Counted from the first letter of the stretch, positions 52,741-62,164 are shown. The stretch: DNA of 64,000 nt from Sedimenticola selenatireducens DSM 17993 (GCF_000428045.1 NZ_ATZE01000001.1:285156-349155); one strand, 5' to 3'. Notes: generated by a model not told the origin, from the sequence alone. A program made the numbers and translations.

Positions 52741-54339
52741 ATGAAAGCGCAATCGCTCCAGTATCAGCTGAAGGATTCAGAATCGATCGGGGAGGTGGTG
52801 ACGGCGTTAACCGGGCAGTTTCAGTTGACCGGCGAGCCAGAAAAAACCGTACGGCATATTCTCCATGACAGCTTTGACTGGCGACTGTTTCAGTCCGGAC
52901 TGCAACTGGATGAGGCGCGGGGAGCGGGTCTGCATGAGCTGACCCTGCGCAAGCTGGAGGATGATTCCGCCTGTGAGACCATCCGTCTGGAGGGGCCGGT
53001 AGCGGGATTTTTTCACGACTATCCGCCTGGTCTGTTGCGTGACCGGCTCGCCACGACGCTGCAGATGCGCACCCTGCTGCCCCAGGTCGAGATCCGCCGC
53101 CGGGAACGCCTGCTGAGGCTGCTGGATGGCGAGCAGAAGACGGTGCTGCGGATCGCCCTGCAGGAGCAGAGCGCCCGGCCCCCGGGACGGGGCGAGTATC
53201 AGCCGATGGCCGCGCTGGTCCGACTGTTGCCGGTACGCGGCTATGACAAGCCACTCGCCCAGGTCAGCCGTTTTCTCACCGCCGTCCTGGAACTGAAACC
53301 TCAAGTTGATCCGCTGATTGTGCTGGGCCTCTCTGCCATTGGCCGGCAACCGCTGGATTACAGCTCCAAGCTCAATTTCAATCTGCAGCCACTGATGCCG
53401 GCGGGCGAGGTGGCACGACAGATCCACCATACCCTGCTGAATACCCTGGAGGCCAATCTGCCAGGTACCCGGGCCGATCTGGATTCGGAGTTTCTGCACG
53501 ACCTGCGGGTGGCGGTGCGTCGCACCCGGTCGGCGCTCAGCCAGATCAAGGGGGTGTTTCCCGAGTCGGAGGTGGAGAAATACAAGGAGCGGTTCGCCTG
53601 GATCGGCCAGCTGACCGGCCCCACCCGGGACCTGGATGTCTACCTGCTGGGTTTTGATGATTATCGCAACAGCCTGCCGGAACCGTACCGCCCCGATCTG
53701 GAACCGCTGCACGCGTTTCTCCAGACCCATCAGAAGAGCGAGCAGCGGGCCATGGTGCGCAAGCTCAATTCACCCCATTTTCACACCCTGTTGAAGGAGT
53801 GGCGCGCCTTTCTGGCCGCACCGCCCGGTACGGAATCGGCCTGCGCCCATGCCCATAAGCCGATCGGCAAGCTGGCTGCCAAGCGCATCTACCGCACCTT
53901 CGGGCTGGTGCTGAAGGAGGGCTTGGCCATTAATCCCCATTCCCCACCAGAGGCGCTGCACGAGTTGCGTAAGAGCTGTAAAAAGCTGCGCTACCTGCTG
54001 GAGTTTTTTCAGAGTCTGTATCCCGAGGACCGGATCAAGCCGTTGATCAAAAGCCTGAAAGGCCTGCTGGACAATCTCGGCGACTACCAGGATCTGGAGG
54101 TGCAGGCTGACAAACTGCGTGAGTTTGCCCACCAGATGGTGGCTGAGGGCGAGGTGCCGGCCGATACCCTGCTGGCCATGGGTATGCTGGTGGATGGCCT
54201 GCTCAAGCGGCAGCAGGCGAGCCGACTGGTGTTTGCCGACCGTTTCGCCCTGTTTGCCGGCCGCGAGCAGGTGGCTGCTTACCAGACCCTGTTCGGGCCG
54301 GACAGAAAAAAGCGTGATGTGGCCGGAGAGCAGGCATGA
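52741..54339 (+). CDS. CHAD domain protein with divergent CYTH-like N-terminus
   Basis: 532 residues. C-terminal CHAD domain (about 230-510) with EFLHDLRVAVRRTRSAL, RDLDVYLLG and ALHELRKSCKKLRYLLEFF; the N-terminal half has a weak CYTH-like pattern (DSFDWRLFQSGLQL) but lacks the full ExExK motif. CHAD binds polyphosphate. Its stop overlaps the start of a ParA-type ATPase (ATGA), so the two are coupled. Confidence 0.88.
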   Translation: MKAQSLQYQLKDSESIGEVVTALTGQFQLTGEPEKTVRHILHDSFDWRLFQSGLQLDEARGAGLHELTLRKLEDDSACETIRLEGPVAGFFHDYPPGLLRDRLATTLQMRTLLPQVEIRRRERLLRLLDGEQKTVLRIALQEQSARPPGRGEYQPMAALVRLLPVRGYDKPLAQVSRFLTAVLELKPQVDPLIVLGLSAIGRQPLDYSSKLNFNLQPLMPAGEVARQIHHTLLNTLEANLPGTRADLDSEFLHDLRVAVRRTRSALSQIKGVFPESEVEKYKERFAWIGQLTGPTRDLDVYLLGFDDYRNSLPEPYRPDLEPLHAFLQTHQKSEQRAMVRKLNSPHFHTLLKEWRAFLAAPPGTESACAHAHKPIGKLAAKRIYRTFGLVLKEGLAINPHSPPEALHELRKSCKKLRYLLEFFQSLYPEDRIKPLIKSLKGLLDNLGDYQDLEVQADKLREFAHQMVAEGEVPADTLLAMGMLVDGLLKRQQASRLVFADRFALFAGREQVAAYQTLFGPDRKKRDVAGEQA

Positions 54340-55082
54340 GAATTATCGGCGTCTACAACATCAAGGGCGGTGTGGGCAAGACCGCCACGGCAGTGAATCT
54401 CGCCTACCTGTCGGCCCAGGCCGGACTGCGCACCCTGGTATGGGACCTGGACCCGCAGGGCGCGGCCAGTTACTACTTCCGCATCAAACCCCGTATCAAG
54501 GGGGGCGGACGCAAGATGCTCAAGGGCAAACGGGAACTGGATGAGCTGATCAAGGGAAGCGATTTCGACAACCTGGACCTGTTGCCGGCGGATTTCTCCT
54601 ATCGCAACATGGATCTGATGCTGGGCGAGGCCAAGGGCCCGGTTAAACAGCTGTTGCGGCTGTTGCGGCCACTGTCGCAGGAGTATGACCGCATCTATCT
54701 GGACTGTCCGCCCAGTATCTCCCTGGTCTCGGAAAATATCTTCCGCGCGGCCGATGCCCTGATGGTGCCCACTATCCCCACCACCCTGTCGCTGCGCACC
54801 TATGAACAGATGGTGGAGTTCCTGGAGGGACACAAGGTCGGAGATGTGCAGCGGATGCCGTTCTTTTCCATGGTGGATCGGCGCAAGCGCATGCATCTGG
54901 ATATGATCAAGCGGCTGCCTGAACGTTTCCCCGAACTGCTTCAGGCCCATATCCCCTACGCCAGTGATGTGGAACGCATGGGATTTTATCGCGCCCCACT
55001 GGGGAGTTTTGCCCCGCGCAGTGCCGCCGGTATCGCCTATGAGGCACTCTGGCGTGAGCTGGAAGCCGCGTTGAAAAGCTGA
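54336..55082 (+). CDS. ParA/MinD-family ATPase coupled to CHAD protein
   Basis: 248 residues. Deviant Walker A KGGVGKT with signature Lys (about residue 8), Walker A' VWDLDPQGAAS and switch DCPPSIS. Not a chromosomal ParA (no parB or parS beside it, no N-terminal HTH), rather the orphan type that positions cellular cargo. Start ATG 54336 overlaps the CHAD stop. Confidence 0.88.
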   Translation: MRIIGVYNIKGGVGKTATAVNLAYLSAQAGLRTLVWDLDPQGAASYYFRIKPRIKGGGRKMLKGKRELDELIKGSDFDNLDLLPADFSYRNMDLMLGEAKGPVKQLLRLLRPLSQEYDRIYLDCPPSISLVSENIFRAADALMVPTIPTTLSLRTYEQMVEFLEGHKVGDVQRMPFFSMVDRRKRMHLDMIKRLPERFPELLQAHIPYASDVERMGFYRAPLGSFAPRSAAGIAYEALWRELEAALKS

Positions 55083-55088
55083 TCATCG

Positions 55089-55172
55089 GTAGGTTGGGGT
55101 GAGCCTGCGAACCCCAACGGGGAAGGCATATCTGTACCAAAATGTTGGGATTCGTTCCTCATCCCAACCTAC
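55089..55172. repeat. pair of REP-like palindromic elements
   Basis: Two inverted units: GTAGGTTGGGGTGAGC...AACCCCAAC (55089-55118) and TGTTGGGATTCG...CCAACCTAC (55143-55172). The second is the exact reverse complement of the unit at 61718-61747. Member of a dispersed family in this genome. Confidence 0.8.
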
Positions 55173-55216
55173 AGAGTCCGCTCTGGAGCGTGGAAGAACT
55201 CCGGTTCCCGAATCGA

Positions 55217-55558
55217 TCAACTCACCAGGCCGTTGTTCTCTTCGTAGGGCTTGTAGTGCTTGATCTTGCGGCGGATATTGCGCTGGACAATCACCCCTTC
55301 AATTTTATGGTTGGTTCCGGACAAGGGTATGCTAGGGTACTGCGGGTTCAGCGCGACCAGCTGCGCATGACCCTGGCCGTCGCGGATCCATTGGCGGAAC
55401 AGTCGCTCGCCATCCACGGTGATGATGACGTAGGCGCCGCTGGCACACACCTCGGAGGGTTCGATGACGATGATACACTTGGCCGGAAATTCCGGTTCCA
55501 TGCTGTCATCCAGTACCTGCAGGGCGTAAAGTTCGTTGTAACTGCAATCTTGTGTCAT
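55217..55558 (-). CDS. small S24/LexA-like peptidase domain protein
   Basis: 113 residues, a single S24 fold without DNA-binding domain. The catalytic Ser is in DDSMEPEF, but the position of the catalytic Lys (VTVKRL in LexA) is Arg (RLFRQW). It is therefore probably not self-cleaving by the usual dyad. Role unknown; possibly a regulator or partner. Divergent from the ABC exporter. Confidence 0.75.
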   Translation of the reverse strand: MTQDCSYNELYALQVLDDSMEPEFPAKCIIVIEPSEVCASGAYVIITVDGERLFRQWIRDGQGHAQLVALNPQYPSIPLSGTNHKIEGVIVQRNIRRKIKHYKPYEENNGLVS

Positions 55559-55613
55559 AGCTGTTGGCCCAGGAATTCCGCTGTATTAGTAAATTATTAA
55601 ACAGTCTCTCTAT

Positions 55614-57422
55614 ATGGCACACAATCGTCAAGCCCAGGCGCGTCCCCACCGTGATCGACGCGACTGGAAGAACCTCAGAAATATGCTTCCCTACCTCTGG
55701 AATTACCGGGGGCGAGCCCTGCTGGCCCTGGGCTGCCTGGTGTCGGCCAAGGTGGCCAATGTGGGTATTCCCGTGGTGCTCAAGGAGATTGTCGACGGTA
55801 TGGAGCGCAGTCAGCAGACGCTGCTGATCCTGCCGGTAGCCCTGCTGATCGGCTATGGCGCCCTGCGGATCAGCAGCACCCTGTTTAATGAGCTGCGCGA
55901 CGTGGTGTTTGCCCGGGTGCGTTACCACGCCATGCGGCGACTGGCCACCGAGGTGCTGACCCATCTGCACCGGCTCTCGCTCGGGTTTCATCTGGGACGC
56001 CAGACCGGCGCCATCAGCCGGGACCTGGATCGCGGTACCCGCAGCGTCAGCTCCATCCTCAACTACATGGTGTTCAGCATCATCCCGATGGTGGTGGAGT
56101 TCTCGCTGGTGGCGGTGATCCTGCTCACCAACTATGACCTGATCTTTACCCTGGTCACCTTCGGTACCGTGGCGGTCTATATCGCCTTCACATTTGCCGT
56201 GACCGAGTGGCGCATGGATTACCGCCACACCATGAACCGGCTGGAGTCCCAGTCCAATTCACGGGCGGTGGACAGCCTGATCAACTACGAAACGGTCAAG
56301 TATTTCGGCAATGAGCAGCTTGAACTGGAGCGCTTCGATAGCACCCTCAACGAGTGGGAGGAGGCGGCGGTAAAGAGCCAGAACTCCATGTCCATGCTCA
56401 ATTTCGGCCAGGGGGGCATTATCGGTCTCGGTGTGACCGCCATCATGTTCTTCGCCGCCGGCGGCGTGGTGGACGGCAGCATGTCCATCGGTGACCTGGT
56501 GCTGGTCAACGCCTTCCTGTTGCAGCTGTTCATCCCGCTCAATTTCCTCGGCATGGTCTATCGCCAGATCAAATACTCCCTGGCGGACATGGATCTCATC
56601 TTCAAGCTGATGGAGCAGCAACCGGAGATACAGGATCGCCCGGAGGCTCCGCCCCTGCAACTCAAGCGGGGCGAGGTGCGTTTCCAGCATGTCGGTTTCT
56701 CCTATATACCGGAGCGGGAGATCCTGCGGGATGTGGATTTTACCATTCGCCCTGGCGAGAAGGTGGCGGTGGTGGGGCACAGCGGGGCCGGCAAATCGAC
56801 CCTCTCCCGGCTGCTGTTCCGTTTTTACGATGTGACGCACGGAGCGGTGCTGGTGGATGGCCAGGATGTGCGGGCGGTGACCCAGGAGAGCCTGCGCCAG
56901 GTGATCGGGGTGGTGCCGCAGGATACCGTGCTGTTCAATGACACCATCTACTACAACCTGGCCTATGGGCGCCCCGAGGCAACCCGGGAGGAGATCGAGG
57001 CGGCGGCGGGCATGGCCCATATCCGGCATTTTATCGAATCCCTGCCGCAGGGTTATCAGACCCTGGTGGGAGAGCGGGGGTTGAAGCTTTCCGGTGGCGA
57101 GAAACAGCGCATTGCCATCGCCCGGGCGATCCTCAAACAACCGCGGATTCTGGTCTTTGACGAGGCGACCTCGTCACTGGATACCCAGACCGAGCAGGCG
57201 ATTCTGGAAACCATGCGGGAGGTGGCGCAGAACCACACCACCCTGGTCATTGCCCACCGGCTCTCCACTGTGGTGGATGCCGACCAGATCCTGGTGATGG
57301 ATCAGGGACGAATTATTGAACGTGGCAGTCACCGGCAACTGCTGGAGCAGGCGGGGGTCTACCGGGAGATGTGGCAGCTGCAACAGGAGGAGCGAAAGAT
57401 GCAAGTGGAGCAGGCGATATGA
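55614..57422 (+). CDS. Atm1-type ABC exporter (fused permease-ATPase)
   Basis: 602 residues. N-terminal six-helix ABC transmembrane domain with the Atm1-specific NYETVKYFGNEQLE segment, then an ATPase with Walker A GHSGAGKST, signature LSGGEKQRIA, Walker B ILVFDEATSSLD and H-loop. Atm1-type exporters move glutathione persulfide or metal-thiol conjugates from cytoplasm to periplasm. A link to sulfur metabolism is plausible but inferred. 70 bp before cca. Confidence 0.9.
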   Translation: MAHNRQAQARPHRDRRDWKNLRNMLPYLWNYRGRALLALGCLVSAKVANVGIPVVLKEIVDGMERSQQTLLILPVALLIGYGALRISSTLFNELRDVVFARVRYHAMRRLATEVLTHLHRLSLGFHLGRQTGAISRDLDRGTRSVSSILNYMVFSIIPMVVEFSLVAVILLTNYDLIFTLVTFGTVAVYIAFTFAVTEWRMDYRHTMNRLESQSNSRAVDSLINYETVKYFGNEQLELERFDSTLNEWEEAAVKSQNSMSMLNFGQGGIIGLGVTAIMFFAAGGVVDGSMSIGDLVLVNAFLLQLFIPLNFLGMVYRQIKYSLADMDLIFKLMEQQPEIQDRPEAPPLQLKRGEVRFQHVGFSYIPEREILRDVDFTIRPGEKVAVVGHSGAGKSTLSRLLFRFYDVTHGAVLVDGQDVRAVTQESLRQVIGVVPQDTVLFNDTIYYNLAYGRPEATREEIEAAAGMAHIRHFIESLPQGYQTLVGERGLKLSGGEKQRIAIARAILKQPRILVFDEATSSLDTQTEQAILETMREVAQNHTTLVIAHRLSTVVDADQILVMDQGRIIERGSHRQLLEQAGVYREMWQLQQEERKMQVEQAI

Positions 57423-57492
57423 AAAATTGGCAGGATAGACAATTTTCACGGCCGCAGGCCGCCCGACAGAGTGCGGCACAGGGAGGTGCCGC

Positions 57493-58638
57493 ATGAACAT
57501 CTATCTGGTAGGTGGGGCGGTGCGCGACAGGTTGCTGGGCCTTCTGGTCAAGGACCGGGACTGGCTGGTGGTGGGCGCTACCGAGGCGGAGATGCTGGAG
57601 CGGGGCTTTATCCGTGCCGACGGACTCTTTCCGGTGTTCCTGCATCCCGATACAAAAGAGGAGTACGCGCTGGCACGTCGCGAAACCAAGACCGAGCCGG
57701 GCTACAAGGGTTTCAGCGTGGAGTACGGGCCGGATGTCACCCTGGAGCAGGATCTGCGGCGGCGGGACTTCACCATCAACGCCCTGGTGCAGGACGAGGA
57801 CGGTGAGGTGATCGATCTGGTGGGAGGGCTGGAGGATATCGAACAGCGCCGGCTCCGGCATATTACCCCGGCCTTCACCGAGGACCCGGTACGGTTGCTG
57901 CGCGGCGCACGTTTTATTGCCCGCCTGTCGAAGCAGGGCTTCTCCCTGGCCCATGAGACCTTCAACCTGATGAAGCAGATGGCAACCCCGGAAGAGCTGG
58001 CGGCGCTCAAGCCGGAGCGTATCTGGCAGGAGATGATACGCGCCCTGAATGAGCCGGAGCCGTGGCGGTTTTTCGAGACCTTGCAGCGCTGCGGCGCACT
58101 GGCCCTGATGTTGCCGGTGCTGGCCGAGGCGATCGGTGGAGACGCCTCGCACGCGGAGCAGCCGGCCAGCGAGCCGATTCTGGCGCTGAAGCGCGCGGTG
58201 GCCGCGGAGGCCGGTCCGCTGGTCCGTTTTGCCGCGTTGTTTCATTCCCTCTGTCAGGGACCTGCCCGTACCCGTTGGCTTAAGGAGGCGCTGCCGGTGG
58301 AACGGGACTATCTGGACCTGCTGGCCCAGGTACAGGGGGTGGCACGCTTCTATCCGTTGGCTGCCCAACGCGATGCCGAGGCGACGCTGGATCTGCTGAT
58401 CCGTGGGCGGGCGCGCCAGCAACCGGAGCGCTTTCATCGTCTGATAACGTCGTGTGGCGTTATCTGGCCCGAGCAGTCGGCGCAGGCGGCCAACTGGCTG
58501 GCGGATGCCGGGCGTGCCATGGCCTCCATCTCGCCCGCCAGGCTCAGTAAAGAGGGTTTGCAGGGGGCGGAACTGGGTCGGGTGCTGCGGGAGCGGCAGA
58601 TTGCGGCCATTGCGGCAGCCGCCGGTGCTGCTGAGTAG
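57493..58638 (+). CDS. cca: CCA-adding tRNA nucleotidyltransferase
   Basis: 381 residues. Class II nucleotidyltransferase with GGAVRDRLLG, DRDWLVVGAT (catalytic carboxylates), FTINALVQ and RGARFIARL. Adds or repairs the CCA end of tRNA. Short form without the C-terminal HD phosphodiesterase domain. Confidence 0.94.
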   Translation: MNIYLVGGAVRDRLLGLLVKDRDWLVVGATEAEMLERGFIRADGLFPVFLHPDTKEEYALARRETKTEPGYKGFSVEYGPDVTLEQDLRRRDFTINALVQDEDGEVIDLVGGLEDIEQRRLRHITPAFTEDPVRLLRGARFIARLSKQGFSLAHETFNLMKQMATPEELAALKPERIWQEMIRALNEPEPWRFFETLQRCGALALMLPVLAEAIGGDASHAEQPASEPILALKRAVAAEAGPLVRFAALFHSLCQGPARTRWLKEALPVERDYLDLLAQVQGVARFYPLAAQRDAEATLDLLIRGRARQQPERFHRLITSCGVIWPEQSAQAANWLADAGRAMASISPARLSKEGLQGAELGRVLRERQIAAIAAAAGAAE

Positions 58639-58835
58639 CGCGTTTGTTACCGACCGTCCCGCCGGTGAAGTTGGGCGCCCCGCGGGTGCAGTGAAATAGC
58701 GCATGGGCTGTGGCGGTGGACACAGTCCTCTCGATGGATGCGCTGTTTCCTCTGTAATCGGAAATCATGCTAAATTAGCAACTTCGAATACAGCATTGCA
58801 GTATCCGCCCCATGCATATCCAGACAAGGTGAACG

Positions 58836-60491
58836 ATGAACAAGGCCATGACGAACGAAGAGAAGACCCCTCGTTCTCCTGTGCCTGAGGGTGGTGGCCT
58901 GCTGATGACCATGGTGAGCCGCTATCCCTATCTGCAGGTGCTGGTGGCCGCCCGTATGCTCGGGCCGCTGATTACCCTCGCCGCCGTTCTGCTGTTCAGC
59001 TTGCTGCTGCTGCTCTGGTATACCCCGGGTGCGGATTCCGGGATTTTCCGGCTGCTGTTTCTGGCCGCCATCCTGGTGGCGATAGGCGCCTTTATCGTCG
59101 GCGTCAACCGCCTGCGTAACCGGCTGCTGGCCCCGCTGGTGCAGCTGGAGCGGGCGGTGGGGGATGTCTGCCAGGGAGAGCCCTGGACAACACTCATCTT
59201 TGATGACGTGGGGGTGCTGGGTCCGCTGGCCCGGGATCTGGACAGCCTCAGCAGCGAGCTGATCGATCTCTACGAAGATATGGACAACCGGGTGGCGCGG
59301 CAGACCCGAAGGCTGGCCCAGCAGACCACCGGATTGAAGGCGCTCTACGACGTGGCAGCCAGCATCAATCAGGTGGATGACATGGATGAGCTGCTGCTGC
59401 GGTTTCTGCGCGTGCTCAAGGAGATGGCGCACGGCGTGGCCGCCACGGTTCAGTTGACCACTTCCCAGGGCCTGATGCGGCTGGTGGGCAGTATCGGGCC
59501 GGATGACCGGGTCCTGACCGAAAGTGAACAGCTGCCGGTGCCGCTGTGTCAGTGTGGCAAGGCGCTCTCCAGTGGTGATGTGCTCTGCGAGCACGATGCG
59601 GTGGCCTGTTCCCGGCGCAACAGTCGCCACATGTACGGCAGTGATGAGCTGGAGCAGATCACCATCCCGTTGAAGTTTCATGGTGATGTGCTGGGACTCT
59701 ACCGTCTGCTGATCAAGAAATCGTCCATGGAGGGGCGTGAAGAGACCTATGACCTGCTCTACACCATCGGCAGCCATCTGGGTATCGCCATTGCCAAGCA
59801 CCGCTCGGATGAAGAGGCGCGGCGGCTCTCCATTATCGAGGAGCGCACCGCCCTGGCTCATGAGCTGCACGATTCCCTGGCCCAGACCCTGGCCAGTCTG
59901 CGCTTCCAGGTACGTATGCTGGACGAGACCCTGGAACAGGAGCCGGGGGACAACTCGCTGGCGCGCAACGAGCTGGAGCGCATCAAGAACGGCCTGGACG
60001 AGGCGCATACCGAGCTGCGGGAACTGCTCAATAACTTCCTGGCCCCGGTGGATCAGCGCGGATTGATCCTGGCACTGGAGAAGATGACCCAGCGCTTCCG
60101 TCAGGACACCGGTGTCTCCATCTTCTTCCAGTCGGGCTGCCGCCAGGTGAACATGGGGGCCAGCGAGGAGATGCAGCTGCTGCGTATCGTGCAGGAGAGT
60201 CTGGCCAATATCCGTAAACACGCCAGGGCGCATACTGTGCGGGTGCTGCTTACCTGCAGCGCCGATGGAGAATACCGGTTGCTGGTGGAAGACGACGGCG
60301 TTGGCTTTGACAATGTCAGGCCGCACGGCAATCCGGGCGAGCATATCGGGCTATCAATCATGGAGGAGCGGGCCAGAAGGGTGGGCGCCGAACTCAAGAT
60401 CGAGAGCGAGCCTGGCGAAGGCACCCGGGTGGAGTTGACCTATAATCCGGGCCAGGGCGCCCGCAAGAGCGAGCAGAAAGAGATCAGCTGA
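58836..60491 (+). CDS. NarX-family membrane histidine kinase
   Basis: 551 residues. Two closely spaced transmembrane helices (about 44-66 and 68-90), so only a short periplasmic loop, unlike true NarX with its nitrate domain. HAMP-like region, then a GAF-like module with a Cys cluster (LCQCGKALSSGDVLCEHDAVACS), then HisKA_3 with HELHDSLAQTLASL (phospho-His) and HATPase_c. Shares one base with the response regulator (TGATG). Signal unknown; the Cys cluster may sense redox or metal. Confidence 0.9.
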   Translation: MNKAMTNEEKTPRSPVPEGGGLLMTMVSRYPYLQVLVAARMLGPLITLAAVLLFSLLLLLWYTPGADSGIFRLLFLAAILVAIGAFIVGVNRLRNRLLAPLVQLERAVGDVCQGEPWTTLIFDDVGVLGPLARDLDSLSSELIDLYEDMDNRVARQTRRLAQQTTGLKALYDVAASINQVDDMDELLLRFLRVLKEMAHGVAATVQLTTSQGLMRLVGSIGPDDRVLTESEQLPVPLCQCGKALSSGDVLCEHDAVACSRRNSRHMYGSDELEQITIPLKFHGDVLGLYRLLIKKSSMEGREETYDLLYTIGSHLGIAIAKHRSDEEARRLSIIEERTALAHELHDSLAQTLASLRFQVRMLDETLEQEPGDNSLARNELERIKNGLDEAHTELRELLNNFLAPVDQRGLILALEKMTQRFRQDTGVSIFFQSGCRQVNMGASEEMQLLRIVQESLANIRKHARAHTVRVLLTCSADGEYRLLVEDDGVGFDNVRPHGNPGEHIGLSIMEERARRVGAELKIESEPGEGTRVELTYNPGQGARKSEQKEIS

Positions 60492-61138
60492 TGCGTATCC
60501 TGTTAATCGATGACCATGCGCTGTTTCGAATCGGACTCCAGGAGCTGTTGCAGCGCCGGGGAATCAATGTGATCGGCGCCTTTGGCAACTGCCAGGAAGG
60601 CATCGAATTGGCGGCGCGTGAACGTCCCGATGTGGTGCTGCTGGATATGCGTATGCCCGACATGAGCGGCATCGAGGTGCTGCACGTGTTGCGCGAGAAA
60701 GGACTCACCATGCCGATCGCCATGCTCACCACCAGCCGCGAAGAGAGCGATGTAATCAATTCCCTGCAGGGCGGCGCCCAGGGTTATCTGCTCAAAGACA
60801 TGGAACCGGACGAGCTGATCAACGCCCTGCGCGCCATAGTCGGCGGTGCCACCATCGTCGCCCCGGAGCTTACCGGCATCCTGGCCAAGGCGGTGCAGGG
60901 TGAGAGCCAGACGGCCGCGACCAGGGACATCTTCTCCGATCTCACCCCGCGCGAGGCCGAGATCCTCTGCCTGCTGGCCGATGGCCAGAGCAACAAGGTG
61001 ATTGCGCGCAATCTGGGCATCTCCGACGGCACCGTCAAACTGCACGTCAAATCCATCCTGCGCAAACTCAATGTGCACTCGCGGGTCGAGGCGGCGGTGA
61101 TCGCCGTGGAGCAAGCCCTCTGTTCCCGTGAGCCGTAA
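60491..61138 (+). CDS. NarL/FixJ-type response regulator
   Basis: 215 residues. Receiver domain with DDH (acidic pocket), phospho-acceptor Asp in VVLLDMRMP and Lys in YLLKDME; C-terminal LuxR-type helix-turn-helix (LTPREAEILCLLADGQSNKVIARNL). Partner of the kinase just upstream. Target genes unknown. Confidence 0.94.
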   Translation: MRILLIDDHALFRIGLQELLQRRGINVIGAFGNCQEGIELAARERPDVVLLDMRMPDMSGIEVLHVLREKGLTMPIAMLTTSREESDVINSLQGGAQGYLLKDMEPDELINALRAIVGGATIVAPELTGILAKAVQGESQTAATRDIFSDLTPREAEILCLLADGQSNKVIARNLGISDGTVKLHVKSILRKLNVHSRVEAAVIAVEQALCSREP

Positions 61139-61184
61139 CCCGTTTCATCAACGATAAACCAACGCAGTAACAGGACTTATCACT

Positions 61185-61652
61185 ATGATGCGTTTTATAG
61201 AACTGATCCGTAGCTGTCTGACGGATGTAAAAGAGATCATGCCGTGGGATCTGGAAGAGCGGCAACTGGCCAATCCCGATCTGTTGATCGTCGATGTACG
61301 GGAACCGGAAGAGTTCGCCGCCATGCACATCCCTGGCTCCATGAACGTACCGCGCGGCATCCTCGAATCCGCCTGCGAGTGGGACTATGAAGAGACCGAG
61401 CCGGAACTGGTAGAGGCGCGCGACCGCGAGATCGTGGTGGTCTGCCGCTCCGGCTATCGCAGCGTACTGGCCGCCAACTCCCTGCAGGTGCTCGGCTTCA
61501 ACAACGTCGCCTCACTCAAGACCGGCCTGCGCGGCTGGAACGACTACGAACAGCCGCTGGTCAACGCCAACGAACAGCCGGTGGACGTGGAAGACGGAGA
61601 CGACTACTTCACCACCAAACTGCGGCCGGAGCAGATGCGGCCGACGGGCTGA
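61185..61652 (+). CDS. rhodanese-like protein after the NarXL-like pair
   Basis: 155 residues, single rhodanese domain with DVREPEEF and active loop VVCRSGYRS (catalytic Cys) in the middle and an acidic tail. Cytoplasmic. Lies 46 bp after the response regulator in the same direction and may be in its operon. Possible sulfur-relay role is inferred. Confidence 0.9.
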   Translation: MMRFIELIRSCLTDVKEIMPWDLEERQLANPDLLIVDVREPEEFAAMHIPGSMNVPRGILESACEWDYEETEPELVEARDREIVVVCRSGYRSVLAANSLQVLGFNNVASLKTGLRGWNDYEQPLVNANEQPVDVEDGDDYFTTKLRPEQMRPTG

Positions 61653-62157
61653 ATCTGTTCCCGCTCCGTGCGGCGGGGTGTCCCTAGTGCCAGCAAGGAC
61701 AATATTCAGATCTCTCCGTAGGTTGGGATGAGGAACGAATCCCAACAAAAGGGATCGGCCGTTCCCTCGGTGAAGGTTAAACCCCCCTGGATGTTGGGTT
61801 CGCAAGCTTACCCCAACAAGTGGCGTTGAATCGTCGTGTTGCCTGTTGGGGTTCGCCTTGCTCACCCCAACCTACGCACTCCCGTGACACCGGTACCAAC
61901 AACGCGCTATTTGGGCGCTCTAGACACCCAGCTTCCCACCAGGGATAAACCGTTTCATTCCCGTGGAATTGTCTGCTAATCTAGTCGGAATTTAAGGATT
62001 GCCCGCTTGGTTGGATGCTGAATATCTCCTAATCCGGTCTCCTGGGCGAGTCAATTTCATCAAGCTAGGCGGGATAATGCGTAGAACTATAAGTCGCTTT
62101 TTACAAATAATGCGCGAGCAACATTTCTCAAGAAATGCGCGAGACGCATAATCAGCT
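61653..62157. other. intergenic leading into cassette region
   Basis: About 500 bases without a gene. Holds three REP-like units (next entry) and, at 62077-62157, a short perfect inverted repeat CATTTC-TCAA-GAAATG flanked by direct repeats of ATGCGCGAG. The last may belong to a degenerate attC or attI just before the first cassette. Confidence 0.5.
61718..61875. repeat. cluster of three REP-like palindromes
   Basis: GTAGGTTGGGATGAGG...CCCAACA (61718-61747), TGTTGGGTTCGC...CCCCAACA (61792-61818) and TGTTGGGGTTCGCC...CCAACCTAC (61844-61875). Same family as 55089-55172. Confidence 0.8.
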
Positions 62158-62164
62158 GTTAGGC
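62158..62164 (+). other. integron core site at left end of cassette 1
   Basis: GTTAGGC, a perfect GTTRRRY core. It is the exact reverse complement of the first core of the next attC (GCCTAAC at 62479), the relation expected for a cassette inserted here. Whether the bases before belong to attI or a decayed attC is not clear. Confidence 0.75.

Noticed and set aside
54336..55082. Chromosome partition parA
   Set aside because: No parB or parS nearby; coupled to a CHAD gene instead.
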